Of a DNA stretch of 64,000 nucleotides, positions 19,695 to 28,283 are shown in pieces. Each line of letters begins with the position of its first letter. Position 1 is the stretch's first letter. The notes beneath the pieces are model-generated. The model worked only from the letters and a program-made list of their open reading frames with translations. It was not told where the DNA came from and made no database searches. The stretch covers positions 62,001 to 126,000 of the forward strand of contig NZ_CANNDS010000001.1 in assembly GCF_947503415.1 (NCBI RefSeq), given 5' to 3'. The DNA is from an uncultured Tateyamaria sp. (lineage in GTDB: Bacteria > Pseudomonadota > Alphaproteobacteria > Rhodobacterales > Rhodobacteraceae). The position numbers and the translations under genes were made by a program.

Positions 19695-20231
19695 TTATGC
19701 CAGAATTGCTGCAACGCGGCGTGACAGCCAATCAAGGTCAGGGTCCGCGACCCCCATGTCGGTCAGGTGTTGCGCGGTGTTGTAGAGATATTCACTGTTC
19801 GGTCCCCGGCCGCCATGGGCATGAGCGATGATCTGCGCCTGTTCTTCCAAGGGCAGGCCACCGCAATATTGCACATGATCGGGGTCGATCACGTATGTCA
19901 CCGCCTCGACCCGGCGGTTGTCGCTCAGGTCTACATGCAGCATCTTTTCCAGATACGCAGACGAGATCAACTCGCGCTCGCGCAGGTAGGCCAGCGTTGT
20001 TTCTTCGGTCCCCGGTGCCACACGCAGCGCCACGCCATCGCAAGCCGCATGTGCGGCGGCATCCAGCGCCAGTACCAGCCCCGGCTCGATCTCGGACCCC
20101 CGGTGATGGATGGATCGCATGCAGAATGATCGCGCCCAGCCCGGCAACGTACCCCGCACCTGCTCCGCCACTTCGAACCCCGGGTTCCAAAGCAGGCTGC
20201 CATAGCCAAACACCCACATGCTCATTGTCAC
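19695..20231 (-). CDS. ChaC-like gamma-glutamylcyclotransferase
   Basis: Cytosolic enzyme of 178 residues. The N-terminal VFGYGSLLWNPGF is the substrate-binding loop of the ChaC family, and the later YCGGLPLEEQAQIIAHAHG and NSEYLYNTAQHL segments are family hallmarks. ChaC enzymes split glutathione to 5-oxoproline and Cys-Gly. ATG 20231 or the in-frame ATG six bases later may be used. It is divergent from the DUF2125 gene and unrelated to the upstream motor-like pair. Confidence 0.9.
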   Translation of the reverse strand: MTMSMWVFGYGSLLWNPGFEVAEQVRGTLPGWARSFCMRSIHHRGSEIEPGLVLALDAAAHAACDGVALRVAPGTEETTLAYLRERELISSAYLEKMLHVDLSDNRRVEAVTYVIDPDHVQYCGGLPLEEQAQIIAHAHGGRGPNSEYLYNTAQHLTDMGVADPDLDWLSRRVAAILA

Positions 20232-20290
20232 TGGTCCTTTTGCTGCGCGGTGGGGTAGACCCGATTTGGCGACAAAGGGAAAGGGTGCGC

Positions 20291-21289
20291 ATGCGCAAAG
20301 TGATGTGGATCATCGCACTTGCTGTACTGGCATGGTGCGGCTGGTGGTGGGCCGCCTCGACCGGCCTGCGTGGCGGGGTGCAAGGCTGGTTCGACGCGCG
20401 TGCCGCCGAGGGCTGGCAGGCCGAACTGCGCGAGGTGCAGGGCGGCGGATTTCCAGTGACATTACAGGCAGGTTTGCGCGACGTGGCGTTGGCCGATCCG
20501 CAGGCTGGGCTGGCAATCCAGACCGATGCGCTTGATATCTCCGCCCCTGCGTGGTGGCCCGGCGATGTCACCGTGGCATTGGACGATGAACCGATCCTCA
20601 TCGCCTCCCCTCTGGGCCGGTCCACCCTGACGATGGCGGACGGCGTCATGGCCCTGAACCTGCATCCGGGCACGGCGCTTGAGCTGGAGGCACTGGGATG
20701 GACGGCTGGCCCATGGCAGGTCAGCGACGCGATTGGTGTTCAAGCGCAAGCCGACGACTTAACCCTGACCATGGTTCAGACCGAAGGCGCGCAATATGCG
20801 CTGACGGCGTCGGCCAGCACGTTCACCCCCGGTGACGCGGCGCGGCGCGGCCTGCGTCTGCCCGAGACCTTTCCACGCTCTTTCGACAGCCTGCAGCTGA
20901 GTGCAGATATCACATTCGATCAGCCATGGGATCGCCGCGCATTGGACGACCGCCGCCCCCAGCCGCGCGTCATAGACCTGCATCTGGTCGAAGCGATCTG
21001 GGGCGATCTGCAATTCAACCTCAGCGCTGACCTGACGGTGGATACCTCAGGTGTCCCCGCGGGGACAGTCGCCATTCAGGCCGAAAACTGGCGCACGATG
21101 CTGGATCTTGCAGAAAATGCCGGCATGCTGCCCGCCCAGTTGCGCGGTCAGGCCGAGGGTATTCTCCAAGCGCTCGCCAATGCCTCGGGCGGTGCGGACA
21201 CGTTGGACGTTGAACTTGCTCTCAGAGACGGTGCAATCCGGCTTGGCTTTATCCCGCTGGCCCCAACACCACGTCTGATCCTGCGCTGA
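20291..21289 (+). CDS. DUF2125 family protein
   Basis: Protein of 332 residues starting at ATG 20291 (GTG 20285 possible). One N-terminal membrane helix (about 4-23, rich in Trp) is followed by a long strand-rich region. The stretch FDARAAEGWQAELREVQGGGFPVTLQ matches DUF2125, a family of alphaproteobacterial envelope proteins with unknown role, related in style to AsmA/YdbH-type beta-rich bridge proteins; the last relation is my inference. It stands alone between divergent chaC and a convergent hydrolase. Confidence 0.8.
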   Translation: MRKVMWIIALAVLAWCGWWWAASTGLRGGVQGWFDARAAEGWQAELREVQGGGFPVTLQAGLRDVALADPQAGLAIQTDALDISAPAWWPGDVTVALDDEPILIASPLGRSTLTMADGVMALNLHPGTALELEALGWTAGPWQVSDAIGVQAQADDLTLTMVQTEGAQYALTASASTFTPGDAARRGLRLPETFPRSFDSLQLSADITFDQPWDRRALDDRRPQPRVIDLHLVEAIWGDLQFNLSADLTVDTSGVPAGTVAIQAENWRTMLDLAENAGMLPAQLRGQAEGILQALANASGGADTLDVELALRDGAIRLGFIPLAPTPRLILR

Positions 21290-21384
21290 TCTGCTGTTGT
21301 TTCCGACAGAAAACATCAGGGGGCTCGCATGTCCGCACCATCGGTTCGAATGACGATGCCAACGACAAAGCCCGGGCGTTCAGG

Positions 21385-22167
21385 TCACTTGCAGTAAGGC
21401 CCACCGCGATAGCGTGCTGTGTCAAAATGGAAGTGGTCACGGTGGAACCGGTCGGAATTTGGGCCCAACACGGTGCCAAACGGCCCGCAGGCGGACTTGT
21501 GCATCGACCGCAAGGCACGGCGGTGACGCGAATTCCAGTCGTTCAGCACGGTAAGCGATGTGCCATCCTTGAGCTGAAATCCGGAGATATCAATGGCCCG
21601 CCCCTTGCCATGTTCCGATATGCGCGCGCCGCGTTGGTTGTTGCGGGTGCGGCAAGCGTAGTGCGCGGCCACGCGGTAGCTGGCCAGCCCGCCGCCCGTG
21701 TTGCGTAGCGCGGGCTTGGCCCCACTTTCCGTCCATTTTTTCAAGGCTTTGGCGGTTGTACAATCCATCAACGCTGACTGGCTCAGCGTCACGCCCGAGA
21801 CTGAGCGCACACGCACCGCCTCGGAAATCCCGCAGCCGTTGATGCGTCCGGGCACAAAACCCACCACGTCGCCTTGCAGGTCCGGATCGCCACATACTTG
21901 CCCACGCTGGCGTTCTGCCCTGCGCGCCATGGCTTTCTCGACCACGGCCTTTGGGCGCAGGAAGGGGCGCAGCGACGTGGCGCGTTCCGGCAAAACGGCT
22001 GCTTGTGGCAGCGCAGAAACAACCGTTGGGACGACCGGCGCCACAGCAGCCTCGCGCACCACGTTGCGCGCGTCGGTACCCGCACGCGCGACGGGACGTT
22101 TGGAGCTCTCCGGTGCGGCGGCCGCCACCCCCGCGATTATCATCAGGCTGAGCGCAAGCGCCCTCAC
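21385..22167 (-). CDS. Extensin-like C-terminal domain protein (putative cell-wall hydrolase)
   Basis: Exported protein of 260 residues. The GTG at 22167 overlaps the stop of tyrC by four bases (GTGA). A short signal peptide (VRALALSLMIIAGVAAA) precedes a Pro/Ala/Arg linker and the extensin-like C-terminal domain (about 95-260). This domain has a peptidase M15-like arrangement: HYACRTRNNQRGARISEHG with a candidate metal His, GRAIDISGF with Asp, and RFHRDHFHFD with HxH. Four or more Cys could pair in the periplasm. Likely acts on peptidoglycan peptides; substrate not known. Confidence 0.8.
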   Translation of the reverse strand: MRALALSLMIIAGVAAAAPESSKRPVARAGTDARNVVREAAVAPVVPTVVSALPQAAVLPERATSLRPFLRPKAVVEKAMARRAERQRGQVCGDPDLQGDVVGFVPGRINGCGISEAVRVRSVSGVTLSQSALMDCTTAKALKKWTESGAKPALRNTGGGLASYRVAAHYACRTRNNQRGARISEHGKGRAIDISGFQLKDGTSLTVLNDWNSRHRRALRSMHKSACGPFGTVLGPNSDRFHRDHFHFDTARYRGGPYCK

Positions 22168-23081
22168 CGGGTCCCCCCCCGGCCAAAGTCGGGCGCGTCG
22201 GTGTCCTGACCCGCTTCGATGATTCCGCGGCGGATGGCGCGCGTGCGCGTGAAATAGTCGAACAGATGGTCGCCGTCGCCCGTGCGGATGGCCCGCTGCA
22301 GCGCGAACAACTCCTCCGTGAAGCGGCCCAGAATTTCGAGCGTTGCGTCCTTGTTGGTCAGGAACACATCGCGCCACATGGTCGGATCACTCGCCGCAAT
22401 CCGGGTGAAATCCCGAAACCCGGCGGCAGAGAACTTGATCACTTCGCTGTCCGTCACCCGGCGCAGATCGTCGGCAACGCCCACCATCGTGTAGGCGATA
22501 AGGTGCGGAATGTGGCTGACCACGGCGCAGACACGGTCGTGGTGCTGCACCTCCATCCGGTCCGTCATCGCACCGAGGGCCTTCCAGTATTGTTCCACCT
22601 TCGACACCGCGCTGTCGTCCTCGCCCTCGGGCGTGACAACCAAGGTCCAGCGGTTGTCGTACAGCTCGGCAAAGCCGCTCTCCGGTCCGCTGTGTTCGGT
22701 CCCGGCCATGGGGTGCGTGCCGACGAAGTGTACGCCTTCGGGCAGGTGCGGCAGCACCGCATCGAACACCGCTTGTTTGACAGAACCTACGTCGATCACC
22801 GTGGCACCGGGCTTCAGCGCGCCTTTGATCTCCGCCATCACCGATCCCATCGCGCCAACAGGTACGGCCAGTACCACAAGGTCAGCGTCCGCAACGGCTT
22901 CTGCCGCCGTGTCCGTGACCACATCACAAAAGCCCAAGCGCCGGGTAGTCTCACGCGTCGCCTCTGACCGGGCGTAGCCGCTGATCGTCGTGGCCGCGCC
23001 CGCCCGCTGCGTGGCCCAAGCCATCGACCCCGCAATCAAACCCAAGCCGATAAAGGTGATCTTGTCGTAGATGACGCTCAC
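22164..23081 (-). CDS. tyrC: Prephenate/arogenate dehydrogenase
   Basis: NAD(P)-dependent enzyme of tyrosine biosynthesis, 305 residues from the GTG at 23081, which overlaps the hisC stop (GTGA); ATG 23096 is a possible alternative. The Rossmann motif is GLGLIAGSMAWA near residue 10. Conserved catalytic regions GTHPMAGTEHSG (about 120-131) and VSHIPHLIAYT (about 190-200, catalytic His) are intact. The aminotransferase upstream can act in the same aromatic pathway as well as in histidine synthesis, which explains the pairing. Confidence 0.93.
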   Translation of the reverse strand: MSVIYDKITFIGLGLIAGSMAWATQRAGAATTISGYARSEATRETTRRLGFCDVVTDTAAEAVADADLVVLAVPVGAMGSVMAEIKGALKPGATVIDVGSVKQAVFDAVLPHLPEGVHFVGTHPMAGTEHSGPESGFAELYDNRWTLVVTPEGEDDSAVSKVEQYWKALGAMTDRMEVQHHDRVCAVVSHIPHLIAYTMVGVADDLRRVTDSEVIKFSAAGFRDFTRIAASDPTMWRDVFLTNKDATLEILGRFTEELFALQRAIRTGDGDHLFDYFTRTRAIRRGIIEAGQDTDAPDFGRGGTR

Positions 23082-24160
23082 GATACATTCCGCCATTCGG
23101 TGAGGGCGGCGATCACGCGCCCCGTTTGGTCAGCATTGCCGACGGTGATGCGGATACCTTCGGGGAAGCCATAGCCCGCGACCCGCCGAACCAAGATGCC
23201 GTCTGCATTCAGTGCCGCCTCTGCCGCATCTGCTTCGACCACAGAAGCCGCGCGGGCCAGCACAAAGTTCGTGTCGCTGTCGTCACAGGCCAGTCCCAAT
23301 TGCCGCAGCGCCCCGGTCAGACGCGCCCGTTGATCAGCGTTCAACGCTGCGCAATCCTCGACCCATTTGGTGTCGCGCACGGCTGCCTCCGCCGCGCTGA
23401 GGGCAACAGTCGACAGGTTGAAAGGCTGGCGAATACGCGTCATCACGTCGATCATGTCCTTGGGGCCATAGCCCCAGCCAACACGCAGACCGCCGAGGCC
23501 ATAAATCTTGGAAAAGGTGCGCGTCATCAACACGTTGGGCCGAGTTTCAGCCAAAGACAGCCCGCCATCATACCCGTCTGCATATTCGGTATAAGCCCCG
23601 TCAATCACAAGGATCACATGGGCAGGCAACGCATCCGCCAACCGCACAATCTCACTGTCCGGCAAACGTGTGCCGGTTGGGTTGCCCGGGTTCGTCAAAA
23701 GCACGATACGCGTCCGTTCGGTCACGGCACCAAGGATCGCATCCACATCCACCACCCGCTCGTGCTCGGGCACACACACCGGCGTGGCCCCGGCCATATT
23801 GGCAAGGATCGGATACATGGAAAACCCGTGGGCCGTGTGGATGATCTCATCCCCCGGTCCCGAGAAGGCCTGGGTCACAAATTGCAGAACCTCGTCGCTG
23901 CCAACTCCGCAGATCACGCGGTCGGCGTCCACGCCCCACACCTCGGCGATGGCAGTGCGCAGCGCCGCGTGGTCGGTTGACGGGTAAAGGTGCATGCCGG
24001 TCGCCGCTTCTTGCAAAGCAGCAATGGCCGAGGGCGGCGGGCCCGCCGGGTTTTCGTTCGACGACAGCTTCAGCACCTTCTCCACACCGGCCAAATGCGA
24101 CGCCCCGCCCTGATAGAGCGCGATGTCCATGATGCCGGGTTGCGGTGTGATGCGTGCCAT
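23078..24160 (-). CDS. hisC: Histidinol-phosphate aminotransferase
   Basis: PLP-dependent class I/II aminotransferase of 360 residues. SSNENPAGPPPSA near residue 33 marks the HisC family; the PLP-binding Lys lies in TFSKIYGLGGLRVGW (about residue 218), with the NPGNPTGT loop near 158 and the Arg of IRITVGN near the C-terminus. It converts imidazole acetol phosphate to histidinol phosphate, and HisC of this group often also transaminates aromatic substrates. A hairpin at 24165-24185 overlaps its ribosome site. Confidence 0.94.
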   Translation of the reverse strand: MARITPQPGIMDIALYQGGASHLAGVEKVLKLSSNENPAGPPPSAIAALQEAATGMHLYPSTDHAALRTAIAEVWGVDADRVICGVGSDEVLQFVTQAFSGPGDEIIHTAHGFSMYPILANMAGATPVCVPEHERVVDVDAILGAVTERTRIVLLTNPGNPTGTRLPDSEIVRLADALPAHVILVIDGAYTEYADGYDGGLSLAETRPNVLMTRTFSKIYGLGGLRVGWGYGPKDMIDVMTRIRQPFNLSTVALSAAEAAVRDTKWVEDCAALNADQRARLTGALRQLGLACDDSDTNFVLARAASVVEADAAEAALNADGILVRRVAGYGFPEGIRITVGNADQTGRVIAALTEWRNVS

Positions 24161-24164
24161 TGGT

Positions 24165-24185
24165 CCTCTCCGTATCTCAGAGAGG
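24165..24185 (-). promoter_or_regulatory. Hairpin covering the hisC ribosome binding site
   Basis: CCTCTC at 24165-24170 and GAGAGG at 24180-24185 form a six-base perfect stem with a nine-base loop. Read on the minus strand the 3' arm is the GGAGAGG Shine-Dalgarno of hisC, 4 bases before the ATG. Pairing would hide it. The stem is short, so the effect may be weak. Confidence 0.4.
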
Positions 24186-24266
24186 TTTTAGGGGGGCATG
24201 GCAGGAGTGGCCAGAGGCAAAAGTGCGCGCCTTATTCGCCAACAGGCAGGCAGCCACCGGTATCGC

Positions 24267-25304
24267 TCAACTCGACGCGTCCGGCGCAGGCTTCCACTTG
24301 AACCCCACCCGGATCACACCGTGGTCGTTCGTGCCACTTTCCTTGTGGTCGTCGTGGTTGAGGTGGTCGTTCTGCACAACCATCTCGTCAAAGGCCCATT
24401 TGCGGCGCTTGGAGTTGTCGTAGAATTCCTGACTGAACAAGATGTGGTCCAGACTTTCGCGCTGCCCTTTGTAGACATGGGTGTAATAGACGTCGCGCAC
24501 CGACCGGTATTCCTGCATCGTCTGCGCGGTATACAGCGCGTTGTCCCCACCGCCCGAGGACAGGGGCGACAGGTATGTGGGCTGCTCGGACAGGATGTTC
24601 AGCGTGTTGCTGTCCTTGCCGTCGTTCATGTCGCCAATCACCACAACGGGCGTGTCCGTCTTCTTCACCAGCTTGGTGATGATGACGCGCAATGCTGCGG
24701 CCTCCGCCGTGCGGCGCACGGTAGAGATGGCATAGCCCAATGCATTCACATGGGGGCCATGCACGTCCTTTTCGTACCAGCTCCGCTCGCGCCAGATCTG
24801 TGTCGGACGGCGGGATTTGAAATGACAGACAAAGACATGGATGACGGGGGTCCGGTCATCTGGCTGCACCTGAAAGTGCAGGACGGGCCGGGAAAAGGTG
24901 CTCAGGGAGACCTCAAGGAAATCCTGTTGCGGATCATCGCCCCCGGTTTTCAGCTCGTATTCATCGGGAAAGTCGACAATCCATTCCGGATCCCCCACCA
25001 GCATTCCGTTACGCACGGCGGCGGCACAGACAATCTTGTCGCCTTCGTGGTCGGGGGGAACAAGCGCCGTGAAGTCCCCGTCCATCCCCGCCTCGATCAG
25101 AACCTGATCCAGCGCGGGTGCGGCCCACAGCTCTTGCAGGCCCACCACATCTGCATCCAAACGCCCAATGACCGACGCGGTATAGTCCACCTTGCGCTGG
25201 TAAATGATGGGGTCCCACCCATCAGTGTCGCCGTAAATGGCATCACCGGGGGTTTGCAGGTTCAGAAGGTTGAAGCTCGCAAAGGAAATGTCGCGCGCGC
25301 CCAT
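24267..25304 (-). CDS. Endonuclease/exonuclease/phosphatase family protein
   Basis: Protein of 345 residues, start at MGARDISFASFNL (25304); ATG 25316 would add four residues. The EEP fold motifs are in order: SFASFNLLNL with the first Asn, VVGLQEL with the metal-binding Glu (about residue 60), VFVCHFKS with His, GDMNDG (about 222) with Asp and Asn, SLDHILF and NDHGVIRV with the final Asp-His. No signal peptide is visible, so it is probably cytoplasmic. Members cut nucleic acids or phosphate esters; the substrate is not evident. It follows, on the same strand, a small membrane protein gene. Confidence 0.85.
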   Translation of the reverse strand: MGARDISFASFNLLNLQTPGDAIYGDTDGWDPIIYQRKVDYTASVIGRLDADVVGLQELWAAPALDQVLIEAGMDGDFTALVPPDHEGDKIVCAAAVRNGMLVGDPEWIVDFPDEYELKTGGDDPQQDFLEVSLSTFSRPVLHFQVQPDDRTPVIHVFVCHFKSRRPTQIWRERSWYEKDVHGPHVNALGYAISTVRRTAEAAALRVIITKLVKKTDTPVVVIGDMNDGKDSNTLNILSEQPTYLSPLSSGGGDNALYTAQTMQEYRSVRDVYYTHVYKGQRESLDHILFSQEFYDNSKRRKWAFDEMVVQNDHLNHDDHKESGTNDHGVIRVGFKWKPAPDASS

Positions 25305-25373
25305 GGCAGTCTCCAATTCACGTAAATCAATGGCCGGAGGCTACCACAAGTTGCGCATTTCAGGGATGGAAAA

Positions 25374-25799
25374 TCATGCGGTCACCTGCGCAGGGCGCCA
25401 CATCGGTCCCACGGCCATCAGCAGAATGCCGATGTTGAACAGCACGTTGGACGCATGGCCCGACAGGATCGACCCCGCGCTGTCCAAGGCAAACCACAGA
25501 CACAGCGCCGTCACGACGCTGCGCCGCACGCCATCGGGGGCGGCGTCGTAGACCCATGCCTGCAGGCACCAGATCGTCGCGCCCCAACCCAGCAGAAGCC
25601 CGCCCATGATGGCCGCCAGAAAGCGGCTGGCCGGGTCGCCATAACGGGGCAAACCGTCCAGAGGCAGGCCCAACAGATCAACCGTAAACTGCAAGGGCGC
25701 GGACGTTGACACCATGCTGCCCAAAAACATGATCGGCGCAAAGGATGCGATGACGACAGCCGTGATCCTGAGCCAGAATTTGTGAAAATCGTGGGTCAT
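25374..25799 (-). CDS. Small four-helix membrane protein, likely target of the adjacent regulator
   Basis: Protein of 141 residues with no family recognised. The start at 25799 is supported by a GGAGGGG ribosome site; an upstream frame to 25856 has none. Four hydrophobic segments can be seen, near residues 10-32, 58-78, 92-108 and 118-134. It is divergent from a MmyB-type regulator and a strong palindrome lies between them, so the pair resembles a locally controlled membrane protein. Function cannot be stated. Confidence 0.65.
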   Translation of the reverse strand: MTHDFHKFWLRITAVVIASFAPIMFLGSMVSTSAPLQFTVDLLGLPLDGLPRYGDPASRFLAAIMGGLLLGWGATIWCLQAWVYDAAPDGVRRSVVTALCLWFALDSAGSILSGHASNVLFNIGILLMAVGPMWRPAQVTA

Positions 25800-25848
25800 G
25801 TGCCCCTCCATTGCTGCTACGACACAGAGGTACAGCGCACAGATGCAG

Positions 25849-25879
25849 CCAATCAATTACCTCGCAGGTAATGGATTGG
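25849..25879. promoter_or_regulatory. Operator of the MmyB-type regulator
   Basis: A 14-base inverted repeat with one mismatch: CCAATCAATTACCT at 25849-25862, spacer CGC, then AGGTAATGGATTGG at 25866-25879. It is centred between the divergent starts at 25799 and 25907. The core ATTACCT-N3-AGGTAAT has the form expected for a dimeric HTH regulator, and its position suggests control of both genes. Confidence 0.75.
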
Positions 25880-25906
25880 GCCACGGGACAGCGCTAGGCT
25901 GGTTGC

Positions 25907-26680
25907 ATGACAGATTTCCCCGGCACCCTTCGCACATGGCGCAAGGCGCGGCGCTTCAGCCAGCTTGACCTTGCGGGCGAGGCGGATGTGTCTGCCCGCC
26001 ACATCTCGTTTCTGGAAAGCGGACGGGCGCAGCCAAGCCGGGACATGATCGGACGGCTCAGCGATGCACTGACCTTGCCGCTGGACGCCCGCAACCAGAT
26101 GCTGACCCATGCGGGCTTTGCCGCGCGCTATCCGGCGCGGGCGTGGGACGATGTAGACATGGCGCCGATCCGGGCCGCCGTGGGCCACATGCTGCAGGCC
26201 CACAGCCCTTACCCTGCAGTGGCGGTCGACAAGCTATGGACGGTGATCAACATGAACGGTCCCGCCAAACTGCTTTTTGGCACGATGGGGTTGGACCTCG
26301 GCGGCAGTCTGCTGGACTTGATGATGTCGGATACCCTCCCGTCGTTGGTCGAAAACTGGCCTGATGTCGCCCATCACGCCTGCCAAAGGTTGCGAACGGA
26401 AAGTGCGGCCCAAGGCGGCGTGCCCGCTCTGGACCGCGTGGCTGATTACCTTGGCGCGGTGCCGGGTCGAAAACACGCGCCAACCAGCCCGGTGATCCCC
26501 ACGATTCTGAACACTGGGCATATGCGGTTGTCGATCTTCGCCACCATTGCGCAATTCGGGACACCCGAAGATGTGGCGCTGGATGATCTGAAGGTGGAGC
26601 TGTATTTTCCAGCCGATGCAGAGAGCGACGCAGCCCTGCGCACGATGGCCATTGGGCTGGACAATGTCCCCCCCGCCTAA
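25907..26680 (+). CDS. HTH transcriptional regulator with MmyB-like ligand domain
   Basis: Protein of 257 residues. The N-terminal XRE-type helix-turn-helix (about 5-65) contains FSQLDLAGEADVSARHISFLESGRA; the rest matches the MmyB-like ligand-binding domain (PAS-like), with HSPYPAVAVDKLWTVINMN near residue 100. This family usually binds a small hydrophobic ligand and controls a neighbouring gene, often an oxidoreductase or transport protein. Here the divergent neighbour is a small membrane protein. The palindrome at 25849-25879 is the probable binding site. Ligand unknown. Confidence 0.88.
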   Translation: MTDFPGTLRTWRKARRFSQLDLAGEADVSARHISFLESGRAQPSRDMIGRLSDALTLPLDARNQMLTHAGFAARYPARAWDDVDMAPIRAAVGHMLQAHSPYPAVAVDKLWTVINMNGPAKLLFGTMGLDLGGSLLDLMMSDTLPSLVENWPDVAHHACQRLRTESAAQGGVPALDRVADYLGAVPGRKHAPTSPVIPTILNTGHMRLSIFATIAQFGTPEDVALDDLKVELYFPADAESDAALRTMAIGLDNVPPA

Positions 26681-26730
26681 GCCACGCACCGAAATGCGAC
26701 GTCGCACGCGGATCGGTTGTCGCAGTCATC

Positions 26731-26758
26731 TTGCGGCGCCGTTCCAACCCCATATATC
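26731..26758 (+). promoter_or_regulatory. Candidate promoter of the universal stress protein gene
   Basis: TTGCGG at 26731-26736 and TATATC at 26753-26758 with a 16-base spacer, about 40 bases before the GTG start. Pattern match only. Confidence 0.4.
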
Positions 26759-26799
26759 AACGTTAACCTTTCAGATTTGGCATCGTAGGAGCAGGCACA

Positions 26800-27579
26800 G
26801 TGCAGTCGATTGTTGTCGCAAGCGATTTGTCCGAACGGTCGCGGCCCGCCGTCCACCGCGCCGTCAATCTCGCCATCGCTTTGGACGCACAACTTACGAT
26901 TTTGAACGTCGTGAACAATTCTGTGCCCGATGATCTGGCACGTCAGGTTCAGGTGGGCGCGCGCGCCATTCTGGCTGAGCAGGTCACTGAAGATATCGGA
27001 GATCGAACGCTTGAATACTTCATCGATGTGATCGTCGGCGATCCGATTGCAGAGGTCGGTTCAACCATCACCAAAGCCAAGGCGGACTTGCTGATCGTTG
27101 GTCGGCACCGGCGGCGCACGTTTCTCGACCAGATCAGAGAAACGACGATGGAGCATTTCATCCGCGCAAGCGACATACCCGTGCTTTTGGTGACTAAGAC
27201 GGGCGATACGCCCTACGGCAATGTCTTGTGTGGCATTGACCTGTCGCCTGTCTGCACAGCCGCCTTGAAAGTGCTTCCCACGGTGGCGCCCGGTGCCGAT
27301 CTGGTGTTGTTCCACGCCCATGAAGCGTCCTTCGGGAAAGAGGCAAGACGGGATTTCGACACGTGGAAAACCGTCCATCCCGTTCCCAGGAACCTGCCTG
27401 ATCCCGTTTTCGTCGAAGCCAAGGCACGAGACGCATTGGACGATCTGATGCGTCAGGGCAGCTACGATTTGCTGGCTATCGGTGGACATACACGGGCCAC
27501 GGGCGGCAGCTATTTCATCGGGAAATTTACAGCTGACCTGATCAGGAATCCGCACTGTGATCTGTTGATCGGGAAATAG
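26800..27579 (+). CDS. Tandem universal stress protein
   Basis: Cytosolic protein of 259 residues with two UspA domains (about 1-132 and 138-259). It starts with GTG after a TAGGAG site. Domain one has IVVASDLSERSRPAVHRA and a basic LLIVGRHRRRTFLDQ segment where the ATP loop should be; domain two has VLCGIDLSPVC and LLAIGGHTRATGG. Neither carries a clean G-x2-G-x9-G(S/T) ATP loop, so nucleotide binding is doubtful. Usually induced by starvation or respiratory stress. Confidence 0.88.
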   Translation: MQSIVVASDLSERSRPAVHRAVNLAIALDAQLTILNVVNNSVPDDLARQVQVGARAILAEQVTEDIGDRTLEYFIDVIVGDPIAEVGSTITKAKADLLIVGRHRRRTFLDQIRETTMEHFIRASDIPVLLVTKTGDTPYGNVLCGIDLSPVCTAALKVLPTVAPGADLVLFHAHEASFGKEARRDFDTWKTVHPVPRNLPDPVFVEAKARDALDDLMRQGSYDLLAIGGHTRATGGSYFIGKFTADLIRNPHCDLLIGK

Positions 27580-27629
27580 GCTCACAACTTGGCAGGCCAG
27601 CGCGCCGAACGCTCAAACCGTCAAGCTGG

Positions 27630-28115
27630 TCACGCTGTTTGCAGCGGCGCCCTGCCCGATCGCGCGACCCGCGCCAAGGCGTTCCGGACAATCAGAACAT
27701 GGAACGGCATGATCCCCGCCAGATAGATGCGACCGCCGATGTTGTGCGGGTGCACCCACGTGGCAAGTGACACTTTGCCATTTTCCGACCGCACCGAGAC
27801 GCGAAAGTTCAGGTGCTTGTCATCAAATCCGGCAATCAGCTCCGTTCCCGTCTCGCTTTCGACCGGAAACGGGCCCAGCTTGTCCTCAGCCTTCGGTCCA
27901 TCCTGCGACAGCCCGAACGGGGCCGTGATCAGGGCGCGCAGTTTGACAAGTATTTGCGCCCAACCGGGAAAGGCGGTGATGATCTCTGCCGCCGCACGCG
28001 GGGTGGCAGTGCTGGCCACGCAATAACAGTCCAGAAAATCGCCGCTTTGCATATGGGCGTGCAATGCACTGTCGGGGGAAAGCGGGCATGCGGTGACACG
28101 CGGTGCGGAAAACAT
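27630..28115 (-). CDS. DUF2867 family protein
   Basis: Protein of 161 residues from ATG 28115, which has an AAGGAG ribosome site. Family signs: the SALHAHMQSGDFLDCYCV start, a central LRALITAPFGL segment and the C-terminal part SLATWVHPHNIGGRIYLAGIMPFHVLIVRNALARV. A hydrophobic patch near the C-terminus could touch the membrane, but no clear membrane helix is present. The family function is unknown; homologues often sit near DUF4166 or SDR genes, which is not the case here. Confidence 0.75.
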   Translation of the reverse strand: MFSAPRVTACPLSPDSALHAHMQSGDFLDCYCVASTATPRAAAEIITAFPGWAQILVKLRALITAPFGLSQDGPKAEDKLGPFPVESETGTELIAGFDDKHLNFRVSVRSENGKVSLATWVHPHNIGGRIYLAGIMPFHVLIVRNALARVARSGRAPLQTA

Positions 28116-28283
28116 GAATGCGCTCCTTTTCGGCTGTCTCCGACGACCTTGAGCACACAAGCCCGCGGGCACCATGTGACATGAAATCACAATGGCGGAA
28201 CCATCCTGCTACAGTGCAGCCACTTCGCACTATCGCAGGACGCATTTAAGTCAGACCAAGACCCACCACAGACCGCATGGCTT

